DNA of 64,000 nucleotides. Origin: Armigeres subalbatus. Its lineage: Eukaryota; Arthropoda; Insecta; Diptera; Culicidae. Position numbers and translations under genes: made by a program. The first letter of the stretch is position 1. Each line of letters begins with the position of its first letter. Positions 10,384 to 23,500 of the stretch are shown here, in pieces. Under the pieces are notes generated by a model that saw only the letters and a program-made list of their open reading frames with translations, did no database searches and was not told the origin of the DNA. The stretch lies in contig NC_085140.1 in assembly GCF_024139115.2 (NCBI RefSeq), forward strand, positions 18,251,357 to 18,315,356. The letters run 5' to 3'.

Positions 10384-11950
10384 ATGAGCATTAATAAAAA
10401 CAAGAGAAAAGGACCGTCTTTGCCAAAGAGCGGAAAAAATAGAAGGAAGATGGAGACTCAAATATTCCTTCTAACTCTTACATTGGAAATAATTCTTCTC
10501 CTATAGAACTGAGCAATCAGTTCGATTTAATTCATGACGAAATTGAGCAAATCCAATCTACCTCTAGCTCAGGTGATTCGATCCATGCGAAAAGCAAAGG
10601 ATTTCACCAATTGTGGTATCTGTTGCCGAGATTTCTGGCTGTAGGAATGAGATTTTGAATAACCTTCACTGCCCATGATTCCATAGTTAACGTAACAACC
10701 ATTGCACTTTCGCGTGTATTTCGAATAATTTAGGGACAAAAATCGCAAATTTAAAACATTCCAACCCGTAAGCACTTAGATGAGCCTTGGAACAAGCAAC
10801 GTATCGATGTTGCAGCGGTTGATAATTAAACGCTTAATAAATTAAATTCGCTGAAATTTCGAATTGTTTATACGTCAACTATGAAATCAAGAGTAGTTCA
10901 GGGGATCAATGTTTCATTTCAGATTGCCAGGATCCTTTGACGATCGCAAACGTCTTCTTCAGGAGTTAACTGAGAAGCGGCATAAATTCTTCACATACGA
11001 CGACAAAACTGAGCGATTGTTCAAAGTCGTCTTGAAAGGTCTCCCCAGTGGTGATAATTCACTGGATGGCATTAAAATTGAAATTTATCAATTATTAGGA
11101 TTTTCACCAGTCCAAGTAATTAAGATGAAAAAGAAATATCGCTCTGGGGTACTTCACAAGAATTTTATTTAGTTCACTTTAACAAAAGTGAACTAAATAA
11201 TATGAAAAGTTTGGACAAGGCCTGTATTATGTCCCATGTCCGTGTTACATGGGAGTATTTCCGGAGGCCTGGGGAAAATTTCCAAAACCCCTCTCAGTGC
11301 CGCAAGTGCCCAAAGTGGGGTCACGGAACTAAACATTGCCATATTGATGCTAAATGCATGATTTGTGGTGGAACCTCTCACGCCAAGGACGCCTGTCCTG
11401 TGAGAGAAGATTCCAATAAATTTAAATGTGCCAATTGTGGGGGCAATCATAAATCCAATTTCTGGGAATGCCCTTCACGCAAAAAAGTTTTGAATTCCCG
11501 TGCAAAATTGATGACGGGAAATTCCAATAGGATCCCAGATTCGCCGGGTAAACATATTTCAAACGCTCAAAATCCGCAATCATTTGCCGGTCGAGCAATT
11601 CATACCCACCACAATCAACGAACAAATTTTGCTCCTACCTCTCACCGGGTAACGAGCAGTTCGTCGAATTTTAATTTTCCAAGCACACCTTCCTATGCAA
11701 GCAACGCTGCCGACGATGAATGACTTACCGACGGTGAATGATTTTCATACCCATTCATCAACGGAAAATAACGTTCGTTCTGTCGACTCAGGTAGCATGT
11801 CTGCTTCCGACTTTGATTTTCTAAATGAACAATTGCATCACATGATTGATGCAATGCTCAAAGCAAATACCAAAACTGAAGCTGTTCAGGTTGGTATCAA
11901 ATTCAAATCAAATATCAAACGAATTCAAGTCAGTTGTGAGGCCAATTGGT
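10384..11950 (+). pseudogene. Jockey/Juan-type non-LTR retrotransposon ORF1 (nucleic-acid-binding)
   Basis: Begins at ATG 10384 (MSINKNKRKGPSLPKSGKN) and continues through several frame changes (near 10460, 10620 and 11170) to about 11950. The conserved central part reads KRHKFFTYDDKTERLFKVVL, LKGLP and IYQLLGFSPVQVIKMKK. Then come three zinc knuckles: CRKCPKWGHGTKHC, CMICGGTSHAKDAC and CANCGGNHKSNFWEC (11300-11470). A lone domain followed by knuckles is the ORF1 design of Jockey-clade LINEs, whose product coats element RNA. The tail is rich in N, S and T. Stops and shifts make it non-functional. Confidence 0.88.
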
Positions 11951-11954
11951 AACT

Positions 11955-12360
11955 CATGCTGACTTTGACTCTGATCACCTTCCTGTGTGACGTTTGAAAT
12001 CTCACAAGAAGCCATTAACAATCCAATCTGCCCTACTTTTAATTATCATAGAGCTGGTTGGGATTTATATAAAACGTGTTCCTATATCGATAGGAATTTT
12101 GATGTTGATATTACTCTTGATACCAAAAGTGATATTGATAATGCCTCGTATCTTTGACAAATTTAATTGTCGAAGCCAGAGGCATTGCAATTCCCATATG
12201 TGAAATTAAATATAACTTCATTATAATTGACGACGATCTTCAGCTACTGATCCGTATTAAAATGTGAGACGAAGGCAATACCAAAGAACTCGCGATTCCG
12301 CGTTGAAAGTTATTTTGGCGAGATTTGCATAATGAATAAACGTTTCGCTAATCTGAGAAA
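11955..12360 (+). pseudogene. Jockey/Juan-type ORF2 fragment (end of endonuclease into linker)
   Basis: Directly after ORF1, frame-shifted pieces give DSDHLPV, the last catalytic box of the apurinic-type endonuclease, then FEISQEAINNPICPTFNYHR, AGWDLYKTCSYIDRN and, further on, linker sequence before RT. Most of the endonuclease is missing between ORF1 and this point and the RT is absent, so the copy suffered internal and 3' deletion. Confidence 0.75.
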
Positions 12361-12427
12361 TACCAACTTTGGGAATGATTATCGAACCCTGAGTATGGAA
12401 TTGATGTTTTGATCACACACGAATCAT

Positions 12428-13176
12428 TGTGGCCACCGGGGTGTCCCCTGGAAGATCCGGAACATCGGTAAAAATAGCCAATTAGGAAATTTCATCGTAA
12501 AGCGACGGATTTTTTTAGAATAATTTTTTCTCCTCCAGGAATTCTTTCGGAAGATCCTCCAGGAAATCCTCCGGAAGTTCCTCCAGGAATTCCTCTAGCA
12601 ATTCCTCCAGAAATTCCTTCGGAAGCTTCTCCATGAATTTCTCCGGAAGTTTCTCCAGGAATTCCTCCGGAACTTCCTCTAAGATTTCGTCCGGGACTTC
12701 TTCCGAAGGAATTTCTGGCGGAACTTCAGAAGGAATTTCTGGAGTAACTTCTAGAAGAATTCCTGGAGGAACTTCCGGAAGAATTCCTGGAGGAACTTCA
12801 AGAGGAATTTCTGGAGGAACTTGCGGGGAAATTCCTGAAGAAACTTTCGAAGGAATTTCTGGAGGAACTTCCGGAGGAATTCCTGGAAGAACTTTCGGGC
12901 GAATTTCTGGAGGACCTTCCGGAGGAATTTTCGGAGAAGCTATCGAAAGAAATTTTGGAGGACTTTTTAGAGGAATTTCTGGGAGGATCTTTCGGATTTG
13001 TTTCTTCTTTATTTAAGTGTTTTTCAATCGAAATTATGTACAACACTAGTTTTCGGAGCAATTTTGGACGGTTCATGACATCAACTAACATTATCCCTAC
13101 TGTTCTGATATATTTAAAGCAGTCAATCCAGTGAATGTTCCGGATCTTCCATGGGTCCACTTGGTGGTTACAATGG
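12428..13176. mobile_element. Composite foldback: inverted ends around an inverted minisatellite
   Basis: GGAAGATCCGGAACAT at 12450-12465 is inverted at 13135-13150, with surrounding GGCCACCGGGG and CTTGGTGGTTACAATGG similarity. Between them lies a minisatellite of GGAATTCC/TCCGGA words whose left half (12536-12690, TTCCTCCAGGAATTCCTCCG) is the reverse complement of the right half (12705-12990, GGAGGAACTTCCGGAAG). The whole would fold into a long hairpin. Open frames here are repeat translations rich in G/S/I. Confidence 0.75.
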
Positions 13177-13439
13177 CCCGTGTGTGGTCCTATTCAGGGC
13201 TTGACATTAAATGGCTCTGAAAAAATCTCGGCGCCCCACGATGAAATTTACGTATTGTTAATTTTTACATTCATAAAGGCTATTTTTAGGATATTCCGGA
13301 TCTTGCAGCGAACCACCCGGTGGCCAAAATGGTCCGTCACAACATCAATTCCGTAGTTAAGGTTCGATAATAAATGGTTTAAAAAATACCGCCGCTCTGC
13401 GATGACATTTTTGAATTGACCTTTTTACGGGTGTTCCGA
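13136..13439 (+). repeat. ~160-190-bp tandem unit (TTCCGGATCTTCCA), left block
   Basis: Two units start at 13137 and 13299, each TTCCGGATCTT followed by ACCACCCGGTGGCCAAAATGG-like and GGTTCGA(T/C)AATAAATGG-like words. The block is cut by a retroposon and resumes at 15322-15520, where two more units follow. Confidence 0.75.
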
Positions 13440-15321
13440 TTGCTGGAATACAGTCAAAGCAGCCATTAACGACGCAGCGGAGAACAACGTCGGGTATATG
13501 GGACGAAGTCGACGGAACGTTTGGTTCGACCTTTTTCAGGAGAAGAAACGGCGCCTGGAAGAAGCGGAGTGCGAGGAGATGGAACAGCTATGCCGTTCTC
13601 AAGAAACACGCAAGTTCTAAGTTCTATCAGAAGCTCAACGCATCCCGCAAAGGCTTCGTGCCGTGAGCCGAAATGTGCCGGGATAAGGATGGGAGCATCT
13701 TGACGGACGACGTGTGGTGATCGCAAGGTGGAAGCAACACTACGAAGAACATTTGAATGGCGCTGAGAGTACAGACAGTGAAAGTCAAGGCAGCGGAGGA
13801 TGTGACTACGACAACCAGCCCTCTCCTTGAGGGAAGTTAAGGATAACATTCAACAGCTAAAGATCAATAAAGCAGCTGGTAAGGATGGTATCGGAGCTGA
13901 GCTCATCAAGAAAGGCCCGGAAAAGCTGACCACTTGCCTGTACAAATTGATAGTCAGAATCTGGGAAACTGAACAGCTACCGAAGGAGTTGAAGGAAGGG
14001 GTTATATGCCCCATCTATAAGAAAGGCGACAAGGTGGAGTGTGAGAACTTTCGAGCGATCACCAAACTTAATGCCGCCTACAAAGTGATATCCCAGATCA
14101 TCTTCCGTCGTCTGTCACCATTAGTGAACGAGTTCGTGGGAAATTATCAAGCCGGCTTCGTTGATGGTCGCTCAACAACGGACCAGATTTTTACTGTACG
14201 GCAAATCCTTCAAACATGCCGTGAATACCAGGTCCCAACGCATCATCTGTTCGTTCATTTCAGGGCGGCATACGACAGTATAGACCGCGTAGAGCTATGG
14301 AAAATTATGGACGAGAACAGCTTCCCTGGGAAGCGTACCAGACTGATCAAACAGCGGTGGATGGTGTGCAAAACTGTTTGAAGATTTCGGGCGAACACTC
14401 CAGTTCGTTCGAATCGCCCCGGGACTAAGACAAGGTGATGGACTTTCGTGCCTGTTGTTCAACATTGCGCTAGAAGGTGTCATGCGGAGAGCCGGGTGTA
14501 ATAGCCGAGGTACGATTTTCAACAGATCCAGTCAATTTATTTGTTTCGCGGATGACATGGACATTGTCGGCCGACCATTTGCAAAGGTGGCAGAACTGTA
14601 CACCCGCCTGAAACGTGAAGCTACAAAAGTTGAACTGGTGGTGAATCGCGTCAAAGACAAAGTACATGCTTGTGGGCGGAACCAAGCGCGACAGGGTCCG
14701 CCTGGGAAGCAGCGTTACGATAGACGGGGATACCTTCTAGGTGGTCGGCTGATAACAATGTTAGTCGTGAAACACGAAGGCGCATCATCTGTGGAAGCTG
14801 TGCCTACTACGGGCTCAAGAAGAAACTGCGGTCAAAAAAGATTCGCCACCGCACCAAATGTGTCATGTACAAGACGCTAATAAGACCGGTTGTCCTCTAC
14901 GGCCATGAAACATGGACAATGCTCATTGAGGACTTGCAAGCACTCGGAGTATTCGAGAGACGGGTGCTTAGAACCATCTTTGGTGGTGTGCAACAGGACG
15001 GTGTATGGTGGTGCAAAATGAACCAAGAGCTCGCCCATCTCTACGGCGAACCCAATATCCAGAAGGTAGCTAAAGCCGGACGGGTACGATGTGCAGGGCA
15101 TGTGGCAAGAATGCCGAACAGTAACCCTGTAGAGATGGTGTTTGATTCCGATCCAGCAGGTACGAGACGGCCTGCAGCGCAGCGAGCGAGATGGGACCAG
15201 GTGTAAAACGACTTGGCGAGCGTGGGGCGTGTCCGAGAATGGAGAGATGCGGCTTCGAACCGTGTATTGTGGCGTCAAATTGTTGATTCAGTGTTATCTG
15301 TTTAGATGTAGATTAAAAAAA
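13440..15321 (+). pseudogene. APE/RT retroposon family B, 5'-truncated copy (RT and C-terminal region)
   Basis: Frames in order: linker (GYMGRSRRNVWFDLFQEKKR; ...KQHYEEHLNG), RT start ([40 protein letters not shown]), YQAGFVDGRSTTDQIF, HLFVHFRAAYDSIDR, catalytic FADDMD (about 14550), LVVN, then the family-specific tail LYGHETWTML, RRVLRTIFGGV, AGHVARMP and LWRQIVDSVLSV. The N-terminal endonuclease is missing. Frameshifts lie near 13620, 13830, 14380 and 14700, plus stops, so it is dead. It interrupts a tandem repeat, with TGTTCCG at both junctions as a possible short target duplication. The clade is tentative: single-ORF layout and tail suggest RTE-like. Confidence 0.87.
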
Positions 15322-15520
15322 CGTTTGTTCCGGATCTTCCAGTAGACCACCCGGTGGTCACAATGGGCAATGCGTGTTCATAGCATCAATTCCATACTCA
15401 GGGTTCGACAACAATAGGATTTGAAAAAATCCCGGCACTATACGGTGAAATCTACCAATTGACCTTTTTTTTGATATTCCGGATCTTCAGGGGACCACCC
15501 GGTGGCCAAAATGGTCCGTG
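15322..15520 (+). repeat. TTCCGGATCTTCCA tandem units, right block
   Basis: Continuation of the 13136-13439 block after the retroposon insertion. Units start near 15329 and 15477 and share GACCACCCGGTGG and CAATTGACCTTTTT words with the left block. Confidence 0.75.
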
Positions 15521-16006
15521 TGTGCTCAATCGCTCGGTCCGGTTTGGTGGCGGCCTGACGATACACACAATGCAACTTGGTTGTACAACATTTTACTCCG
15601 CCCACTCGAAGTCTGAGCAAAATCAAACGGTTTTATTTCATTCGACGAACTTTATAACTTTGAAACCGTCTGTCCGTCGTACAACTTGTCCACAGACGGT
15701 CCGACATTTTTCCGACCGAACCAAATTTGCTGGGGGGGGAGTCAAAGTTGTACAACATGCCGGAGCGTGTGGGGCCCATTATGAATGGGATACAAACTGA
15801 CAGTATTTCAGGATTTTGCGAAATTCACGCACACAAAAATTATGATATTATCTGATTATAAGGTTTGTCGATTCACGGCATTCAAATCTTATCAGTGTCA
15901 CTTAGTTAGATGGAGACGCAAGGTTAACGATGCGATGTTGGGAGTTTCTACTGCTGATTCTGATAGCTAGGTGCCAGGCGGGTATCCCGCGGCTGCATTC
16001 CCCGTA
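15521..16006. other. Unannotated spacer
   Basis: No gene recognised. Small open frames are short and unsupported. A G-run (GGGGGGGGAG near 15732) is the only notable local feature. Confidence 0.5.
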
Positions 16007-16385
16007 TTAAGGCTCCCCCAGACCTAAGCGATTTTATCGCCGCGACGGCGACAACTAGTCGCCGCGTTTCTATCATTTTGACGCTGCAGGCAATGTTCTA
16101 TTTACTCTTCCATACCGACTACGACAGAATCGCTGTCGACAAGTGCTAGAATCGCGTTGCGACAGTCGCATCCCGTGTGTTTGGGGGAACCTTTAAGGTT
16201 CCCCCATACCTAAGTGATTTCACGACGTGATTCTATCGCTTGGCGACTGCGATTATGTCGTCGTTGGTATAAAGCGTAAGTGGAGCAATGCCTGCAGTCA
16301 TCCAACGAGCGGCGACTAGTTGTCGCCGTCGCTGTCGCCTTTAAGGCTCCCCCACACCTAAGCGATAGAATCGCCGCGACGGCTT
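16007..16385. mobile_element. Three abutting TTAA-flanked MITEs
   Basis: The first copy lies between TTAA at 16007-16010 and TTAA at 16193-16196, opening GGCTCCCCCAGACCTAAGCG and closing in the inverse TTTGGGGGAACC. A second starts at the shared TTAA (GGTTCCCCCATACCTAAG) and runs to TTAA 16341-16344. A third starts there (GGCTCCCCCACACCTAAGCG) and is lost by 16385. Internal words ATCGCCGCGACGGCGACA and ATAGAATCGC recur in inverse. TTAA targets with terminal repeats are typical of piggyBac-type transposition. Further copies are at 36845-37022 and 43868-43972. Confidence 0.82.
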
Positions 16386-16389
16386 TTCT

Positions 16390-16500
16390 GATGATTTGTC
16401 GTTCAATTCCACTATTTTGTAACTTTAAAGATACGTATCTTTCGATCTCGGCAGTAAGGTGTTCCTCAATGTATCGGTACTGGACTCGAAAACTGTGGGC
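16390..16500. mobile_element. Fragment of the palindromic element family
   Basis: TTCAATTCCACTATTTTGTA, AAGATACGTATCTTTCGA, GGCAGTAAGG and CAATGTATCGGTACT follow the order of the right-hand part of the left arm at 5770-5850, about 75 percent alike. It begins where the third TTAA MITE is lost. Confidence 0.6.
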
Positions 16501-19500
16501 TTTGTGGCTGTGCGGCGTCAAATGTCTAAATGACCTCTCGTCGAATACGGTTGCTTTCTTGAACTTGCTTTTTCGCAAGTGAAAGTATTCCATTAAACTA
16601 GCTCTACAACAATGTTCTATTAATGTTTATGTGCTGCGTATTCAAAATTCGTAAAAAAAATCACTAAAAGAAAGTTATGAAAATACAGCGTAGTTCCATT
16701 GTCCTGGCCGTAACACTGGATTGCAATAACAATTTATTAGTCTCTCGTCGATTTCAATACGTTTGAATTGCAGAATAATGTGATTAACAAAGTTTCTAGG
16801 AAATGTATTATTATTTAAATCTTGAACACTACATTAATACACTAGTTTTTGTAGCACAACGTAATGAAATTTAAAAAACGTAAATACAACATACCGAAAT
16901 ATTATGCTTCATAATTATTGTACAATCCAAGGACCTAATATCATTAAATGTACTGAATGAAACATTGAAACTGAAATGAAACATTATTAATCAATTCCAT
17001 CATTTTAGATAATTTTCGTCTCAGTGGCAGTCGGTCTATGAGTACCTCATATTTTTTGGATTTCGTCAATGCCACCGACAATGCAATTCAACTAGCGTTC
17101 AACTAAGCATCAGCATCAGGAGCCACGATTCAATTACGCTGGCGGGAATAAGTGAAGAGACTATCCTAGGCGATATGTGTGGGGCGGTCGTGTAATCTCG
17201 AAATACGTTCCAGTTTAACAGGATTAGTGGTGTAGTGTGCTTTCCATCCACGAACTCGTGATTCGGCTCGAACAATTGCTTAAACTGTGTATAAAGCTTC
17301 TGAACACACCCCGCTTGTTGGTTGAGATATTTCATTAAGTTTGCGTATAGGATTAGGATAAGTTTCTCGCCGTCGTCGGGAGGCGTGCGTTTGTACTGTT
17401 GATTCGATTCGCGATGGGTTTTTTCCGCTGTTGATTTGAACATTAGGCGAAACAGCCATTGCACTCTATATCTAGTCAAACTGAGTGATGGGCGGGCGAG
17501 TCCGCAGTGGAGTTCGGCGCCCCATAATCAAGTTACTCTTAGCCTAGTTGAACACCAAGCGAACGCATACAACACCCGAACATCCGACTTCGTACGGGGC
17601 TAGGCTTTGAGTTGGTTCTGATGTGTATATACTATTTAGGGAAATTTTATTTCGTTTTCGTTGAAGCTATGTATCCTACTCGAAACGAAGCGGTGTGTAA
17701 CGGAAACTTGGAAAATGGCTTTCAGTACTGACGTTTCAGTTCGTGTGAAACCTTTGTCAGGGACACTGTATGTCTTTATTTGTGAAATGAAGACGTTTGG
17801 TGCTCCATATAGTGATATGATCTTAAAGTAGGACGAATATTGTGAACATGGAAGTAAAACATGGTAAATATATATGAGGCACCAAGCAATTTAAAATACA
17901 GATTCCCTGCTAAAGTTTATAAATGAACAGTGACCTCAAAGCTATTTTCCAAGCATACAACATAACAGCCGTAAACAATAAAGAAAGACGGAAACGGTTG
18001 AATTTTGCGCGCAAGGTTATGTACTCTCGTTCTAATTGATACAAGTTGCAGTTTGCAGTTTTTGCTTGCAAAATTGGAGTGTTTTAGGGCAATGCATATG
18101 CGTATTTGGGCGATTAGATAAAACAGAATGATCTTTTAAAAAGAAAACAAAACGGGATGTAGTGTGTGTGATAAGAAGTTCTATTTAGAGACGCCTCCTT
18201 AGCAATAATACAATGAAGAGGGACACTTCCAATCAGCGTTAAAAGTAGAATAAATTACACATACACACAGTCACTCACACGGGGGAAAGGGTAGCCCACT
18301 GGGTTTGATTGGCCGTCTGCGGATCTCGAGTGTACATAATGTGGTGCGATCGTCTGCGGCCAACGGAATCCATTGCACTCAGGGGAGGACAGGTTAAAAT
18401 CATGCAAGCTATTGAAATTGGCTTAACGATCTCTCTCTATATATGCAAGCAAAATGTATAGCAAAGCAAAATGCCGAACAAATCAGTGGTCAAGTGTGCG
18501 AGTTCAAGGAAGCGATTGTTTTAGCGCGCGAGCATGAATGTAAAGGCTAACACGTGATTTAGAAATGCGAGAAGAGAGTACAGAACAAAATCATAACACG
18601 AACACTAATAAAGAGGAAGAAAAAATTTAAAATGTTCAAGAAAATGTGTGATAATATTTAAAAAAAATAATAATCTCTAACATTAATTTGAGGGGAAAAT
18701 ATACAAGAGGAAGCCTATAGATATACTACTTACATGCTACTACAACACCTATTCACGAGACGAGACATCCTAACAAGAAGTCAGCAAGTGACTTTAAAAA
18801 AATGGACAATAGCGGGAAACCGTTGGTCATTTGACCGTGGACAACGTTCTTCTGTATTTCATCGGTGAGTGGCGAAATTTCTTTGGGCATTTTTTAGAAG
18901 CTATTTGTCTCTCATGTGATATCGAGATGGGAGTTTCAATAAGGTAATGACAATGAGCTGCTGGTGTTACCCGCGCTTAACAAATTTCTTTGTGCTGTTG
19001 TGTCAGCCCGGTCTGAAGCTGTCAAAAAATCGACTAAATCTCGTCAGCTGATCAGAGCTGTCTCATGGGTTGCCTTATAATAGGAATGCTTCAAAGGGCT
19101 GCAGAGCGGCTTCACGGTAGTTGATTGGAATCTTAACCAGGGCTGATTAAAGATAGATATCGTCAGTACTTCAGCTCTTTCATGGCCGCTCCGGAATCGA
19201 ATTGTCACAATAAACAAGTCATCAAGCGTAGTTGCTTTTTTTTTCTCCATGACTACTGTGTATCAACTGATAATGCTGTCATTTTTTTTTCTGTAAACAA
19301 CAAGATTGCTACGATTATCGATGTACAGACAAAATAAATGACGCTCATTAAAAAAACATCATTTTAGAGTTAATCACTAATACTTCTGATAACACGACTC
19401 TTTTATCTTTTGGAAATACTTCGTTAAAATTGATTTATAGCCATCTAAAAAGAGTAGCTACTCACAAAATAAACGTTGAATAAATTACAAAATATGGAGA

Positions 19501-20471
19501 ATCATGGACTTGACAATGAATGAAATTTTCATCAACTGTAGCACCATTGCATCTTGTGTCATTTCGAATGTGTATTGTTTATTTACAAGCATTGATAGCA
19601 GTTAAACTAAAAAAATCATACAATCGAAAATAATTGTCAATTTTACTATGAATTAAGGTCACATTGTTTAGGTTGATTCTCAAATCGACGAACCTCTTAG
19701 TATGCAACTATTAGTTGCCACAATGGCCATCCTTGTTCCTTCCGAATTGTCAAGGGCACACAGCTCAATGATTCACCAGTCAACCGCCTTTATTTTTCTA
19801 TTCACGATTGCTGTCATGCAGATGCTGCTCCAATTTGATTTGATTTGACAATGATTTTTGTATCTCTATTTCCGCGAATTTAGAAACGGGGATCCATTGT
19901 TCACTATAGTAGACAGTACTGTAATTGTAAATGTCAATCTTTGATTTTCAAATACGCTCTTGACTGCCCATTTAACTCGACTTATTATTATGAAACGATT
20001 GTATACAGCTCCCCAATTTTTGATATTCAAAATTTATTTTTTTTCCTGATATTCCAATTGTTTCTCTTACTTGCTAATCAAGGTGCGATAAGAAGCGTTA
20101 CCGAAATTCATTCGAATCATTCAGTCATACAGTCATTACACTCACACATACAAAGAATACTCGACGCAAAGCGGGACGACACTCAGAGAAAGAAACGAGA
20201 AAACATGAATCGTACTATACTGCCCAGAAAATTTAAACTTACGAAAGTGAGATTTAAGAATTTTACAACAATTCACGATAAGATTTTTCACTAGTAGGAA
20301 ACCGAAACCCAGACGCAAATCAAGGAGAAAAACGCTACCCAAACTGTACAGTTGTTGCGCCACCAAATCTTTTGTTTTGAGCTTATGACAATTACCTTTT
20401 TTGTAAGGTTTTAATTTATAAGGTTTTACATCAAATAAACATAACCTCAAAAACTCAATCGAATGAACTCA

Positions 20472-20571
20472 ATTTGACATTTATCAGTGGTAGGTTCATG
20501 AGGTTCATCCTATCTCCCGCAGCAAGCGGATGAACCTTTGTTTATATACAAACCACCGATACCTGTCAAAT
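20472..20571. mobile_element. 100-bp foldback unit
   Basis: ATTTGACATTTATCAGTGGT at the left end pairs with ACCACCGATACCTGTCAAAT at the right, and an inner pair AGGTTCATCC/GGATGAACCTT continues the stem. It is the only mobile-element-like unit that I see inside the 17-24 kb block. Confidence 0.7.
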
Positions 20572-23500
20572 ATGGAAGAAATTCACCAGGACGCAGCCGT
20601 GGCTACATACGTGTGACGTCACACTGTAAAACCAAATAAGACGTTCGTGTGTAATAAAGAGAATATCTTCTGCAGTGAGGCTACAATTGTTGCTCATAAT
20701 GCTCAACTGGTTTGATTTAACCCAATAGTTTGGACTCCTGTATTGAAAAATTGGAAAATCAGCCAAAGGCAAATAGCAGCAACATTTTTTATTTTTGTTA
20801 ACATATTTATTAATGACAGTTTTGAGTAAAACAGTGAGCGACAACGTTATCAGCATTACACAAGGAATGAAGTCTATATATGTAGCATTTAAAAAAGTAA
20901 TATCTGATGAAAACACAAAGAGCTAGCCTATTCATTTAAAATAGTTATTTACCTTAAAGACGAAGCAAGTAATAGCAAGGTAAAAATAACAATTAAATTC
21001 TTATAGCCGAAATACTAGTCAGTTAGAAAAAGAACTCACGTATAGGACGTCTGCTAATCGCTAAAAGAGCAACAAATTTAAAATCAAGTGAAAGATAAAA
21101 TGTAATTCAATCTTCTTCCTCTCGTGGACAGCGAATAAAAAACAAATACAAAAAGATACTTTGCGAATAAGATCAAAACACACACGAAAGCCCTAACAAA
21201 AAAGGAATGCACACAAAACAAAACAATATCACGTCATCTAGGAGAAAAAAACAAATAAAAGCGCTCTGTTGTACAGAAAATATTTTTTCTCTATATTTCT
21301 CTATATCGGTTAATAACTAGTAAGATTACTATTAAGAACAAAGTATTTAAATAAAACATAAGCTACTTGGATGACGAAAAGCATTGACAGACCGGCCAAA
21401 GATGGCACTGCGTGCGAGTGCTGTCACCACCTGCAGTGAACCCTCTCTAGATCAATCCCCCTATTTTCGTGCACTGTAGGTTGTGAAGATTTTACAATCC
21501 CATTTAGACGCTGCATAGCTCTCGAATCACTGTTTCTTTTCTTTTCCATATATCTCAATATTGTAATCATACAAAAAAGTTGCAATAAATTTTAACCCTG
21601 TTAGAAAACTCGTGACACGTTTTTTACAGACGACTGTCGTGACAGCGAGTCGCAAGCGGCGCCATCTTGGGTATGTCAACCTGGAAAAGAGAAAATTAGC
21701 AAATATATATATAAGCGCAGCAGAGGCAGCAGCATTATTGTGAGATATAAAAAGCAAACAAACAAACAAAAAAATCGACACGTGTTAATTTTAATTTTTC
21801 CTCCTAACCCTTTCTCTTGTATTAGATAAGGCATTTATTTTTTCTTGAAATCTTGATGTTGATAAAAAAAATATTGCAAAACGAAAGCGAAACAAGCGTT
21901 GCTATTGGGAGGAATCGGCGGAAAAGCGTTTGACAGAAGTATAAATAAACAAAACATGTTTAGAGATGGATCGTGTATATTGTTACATTTAATCGTAAGT
22001 CCATTTTGAAGTTACTGACAAGTTAATGAAGAATCTCTCAAAATAGTGTTGAAAGAATCGTAGGAAAATCATTCATCTCTATCTACACAGGCAGTGCAAG
22101 GAATACAATAAAATACCAATTAGCCCTTCCTCGGTTTGACAGCAGTTTGCCATTACACAAACACGTACACACAGTTCCAGTTACCGAACGAAAAACAAAC
22201 GGAAACACACTCATGTACACACATACATACACTCATTTCAGCATACACAGAAACTTTAGTCACTTCAATCCGAGAATAAAATCAACCACACCAACAGGTT
22301 TAAAGGCATACCCAAGAACATAGAAAAGAGATGATGTATTAACAATAACCTATAACAATGGAAAAATAGCGACTAACGAAGAAAAATCAAGATGAAAAAT
22401 GGACAATTGAAAATTGGTTTTCATGTTATTTAATAAAACGAAACAAGTTAATAAGATTAAAGGAGAATCAAGTGATGGCTTTCAAAATTATATAAAAGAA
22501 GAATCTAAAAAAATAAATAAAGTTAATAAAAGCTAACAATTTTTCGCCTTTTGCATTAAACACACATCACGTACACGAAACATACATACACTGACACATG
22601 TAACACAAACATACAAAACATCAATGCTAGCCAACAACCAGTGATTAGGAAAAGTAACAATACTAAATTATATTTCTCTCTGTTTCTGTCTCTCTGAAGA
22701 TAATAGAAACAATATGAAGGAAAACACTTACACAAGAACAAAAAAAATCACAATACATAAATGATAAAACAAACGGAAAGACTTTGAAAATTTTACCGCA
22801 CTCGTAGATAAACGACACCGTTCAATTTCTTCCTGGTAGATATCCCTGTCTCTAAGGCAACGCAAATATGCAAAAGCAAATACACACACACTCACACTCA
22901 CAAACATTGATTACCTAATACACAAAGAAGGAACGTGCGAGCGTATGAAGCGAATCGCCCATCTTTTGTGCGACCCCACCGGTCACGTCTCGGGACTACC
23001 ACAACTTTTACAACTACTGCTACCAAATTTCCTTTCCCAACTCACACAAACCTAACACAGAAGATACACACATTTCAAGAGAAGTCGTAGAAGAACTCTT
23101 TTCGTTCTGCCCGAAACTTATTGGTACCTTCACTTCAAGGAATAGAACAAATCACTTTACAACAGGAAATACAACAGCTCGAGGGAGAACAGTAGTACCC
23201 AAAAGAAAACACAAACCAACAAGAAAGCAAAGCAAATGCAAACAAAGTGAGAGTAACCGTGTGTAAAACTTGTCAATTTTTCGCATAAAGAAATGAAACA
23301 TCTACTAAGAAAAATCGAAAACCAACATTTAGGAACAACAGCAACAACAAACAACCAGCAAACAACAGCAAGAACAACATCATCAAACTAAGTTTGAAAC
23401 CAGCGCAGTTGTCAAACAAATGCAAACCTATCACAAACAGCTACCATCACACTTGTGAAAATGGGAAATAGAAACGAAACCCAAATGAAAGTGGATATCC

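Noticed and set aside
12633..13160. G/S/I-rich frame on + and S/N-rich frame on -
   Set aside because: Both follow the GGAATTCC minisatellite.
17099..17479. 126-codon minus-strand frame (MTRYRVQWLFRLMF...)
   Set aside because: No family recognised, no supporting splice or neighbour signals, and it lies antisense to the A-rich candidate 3'UTR.
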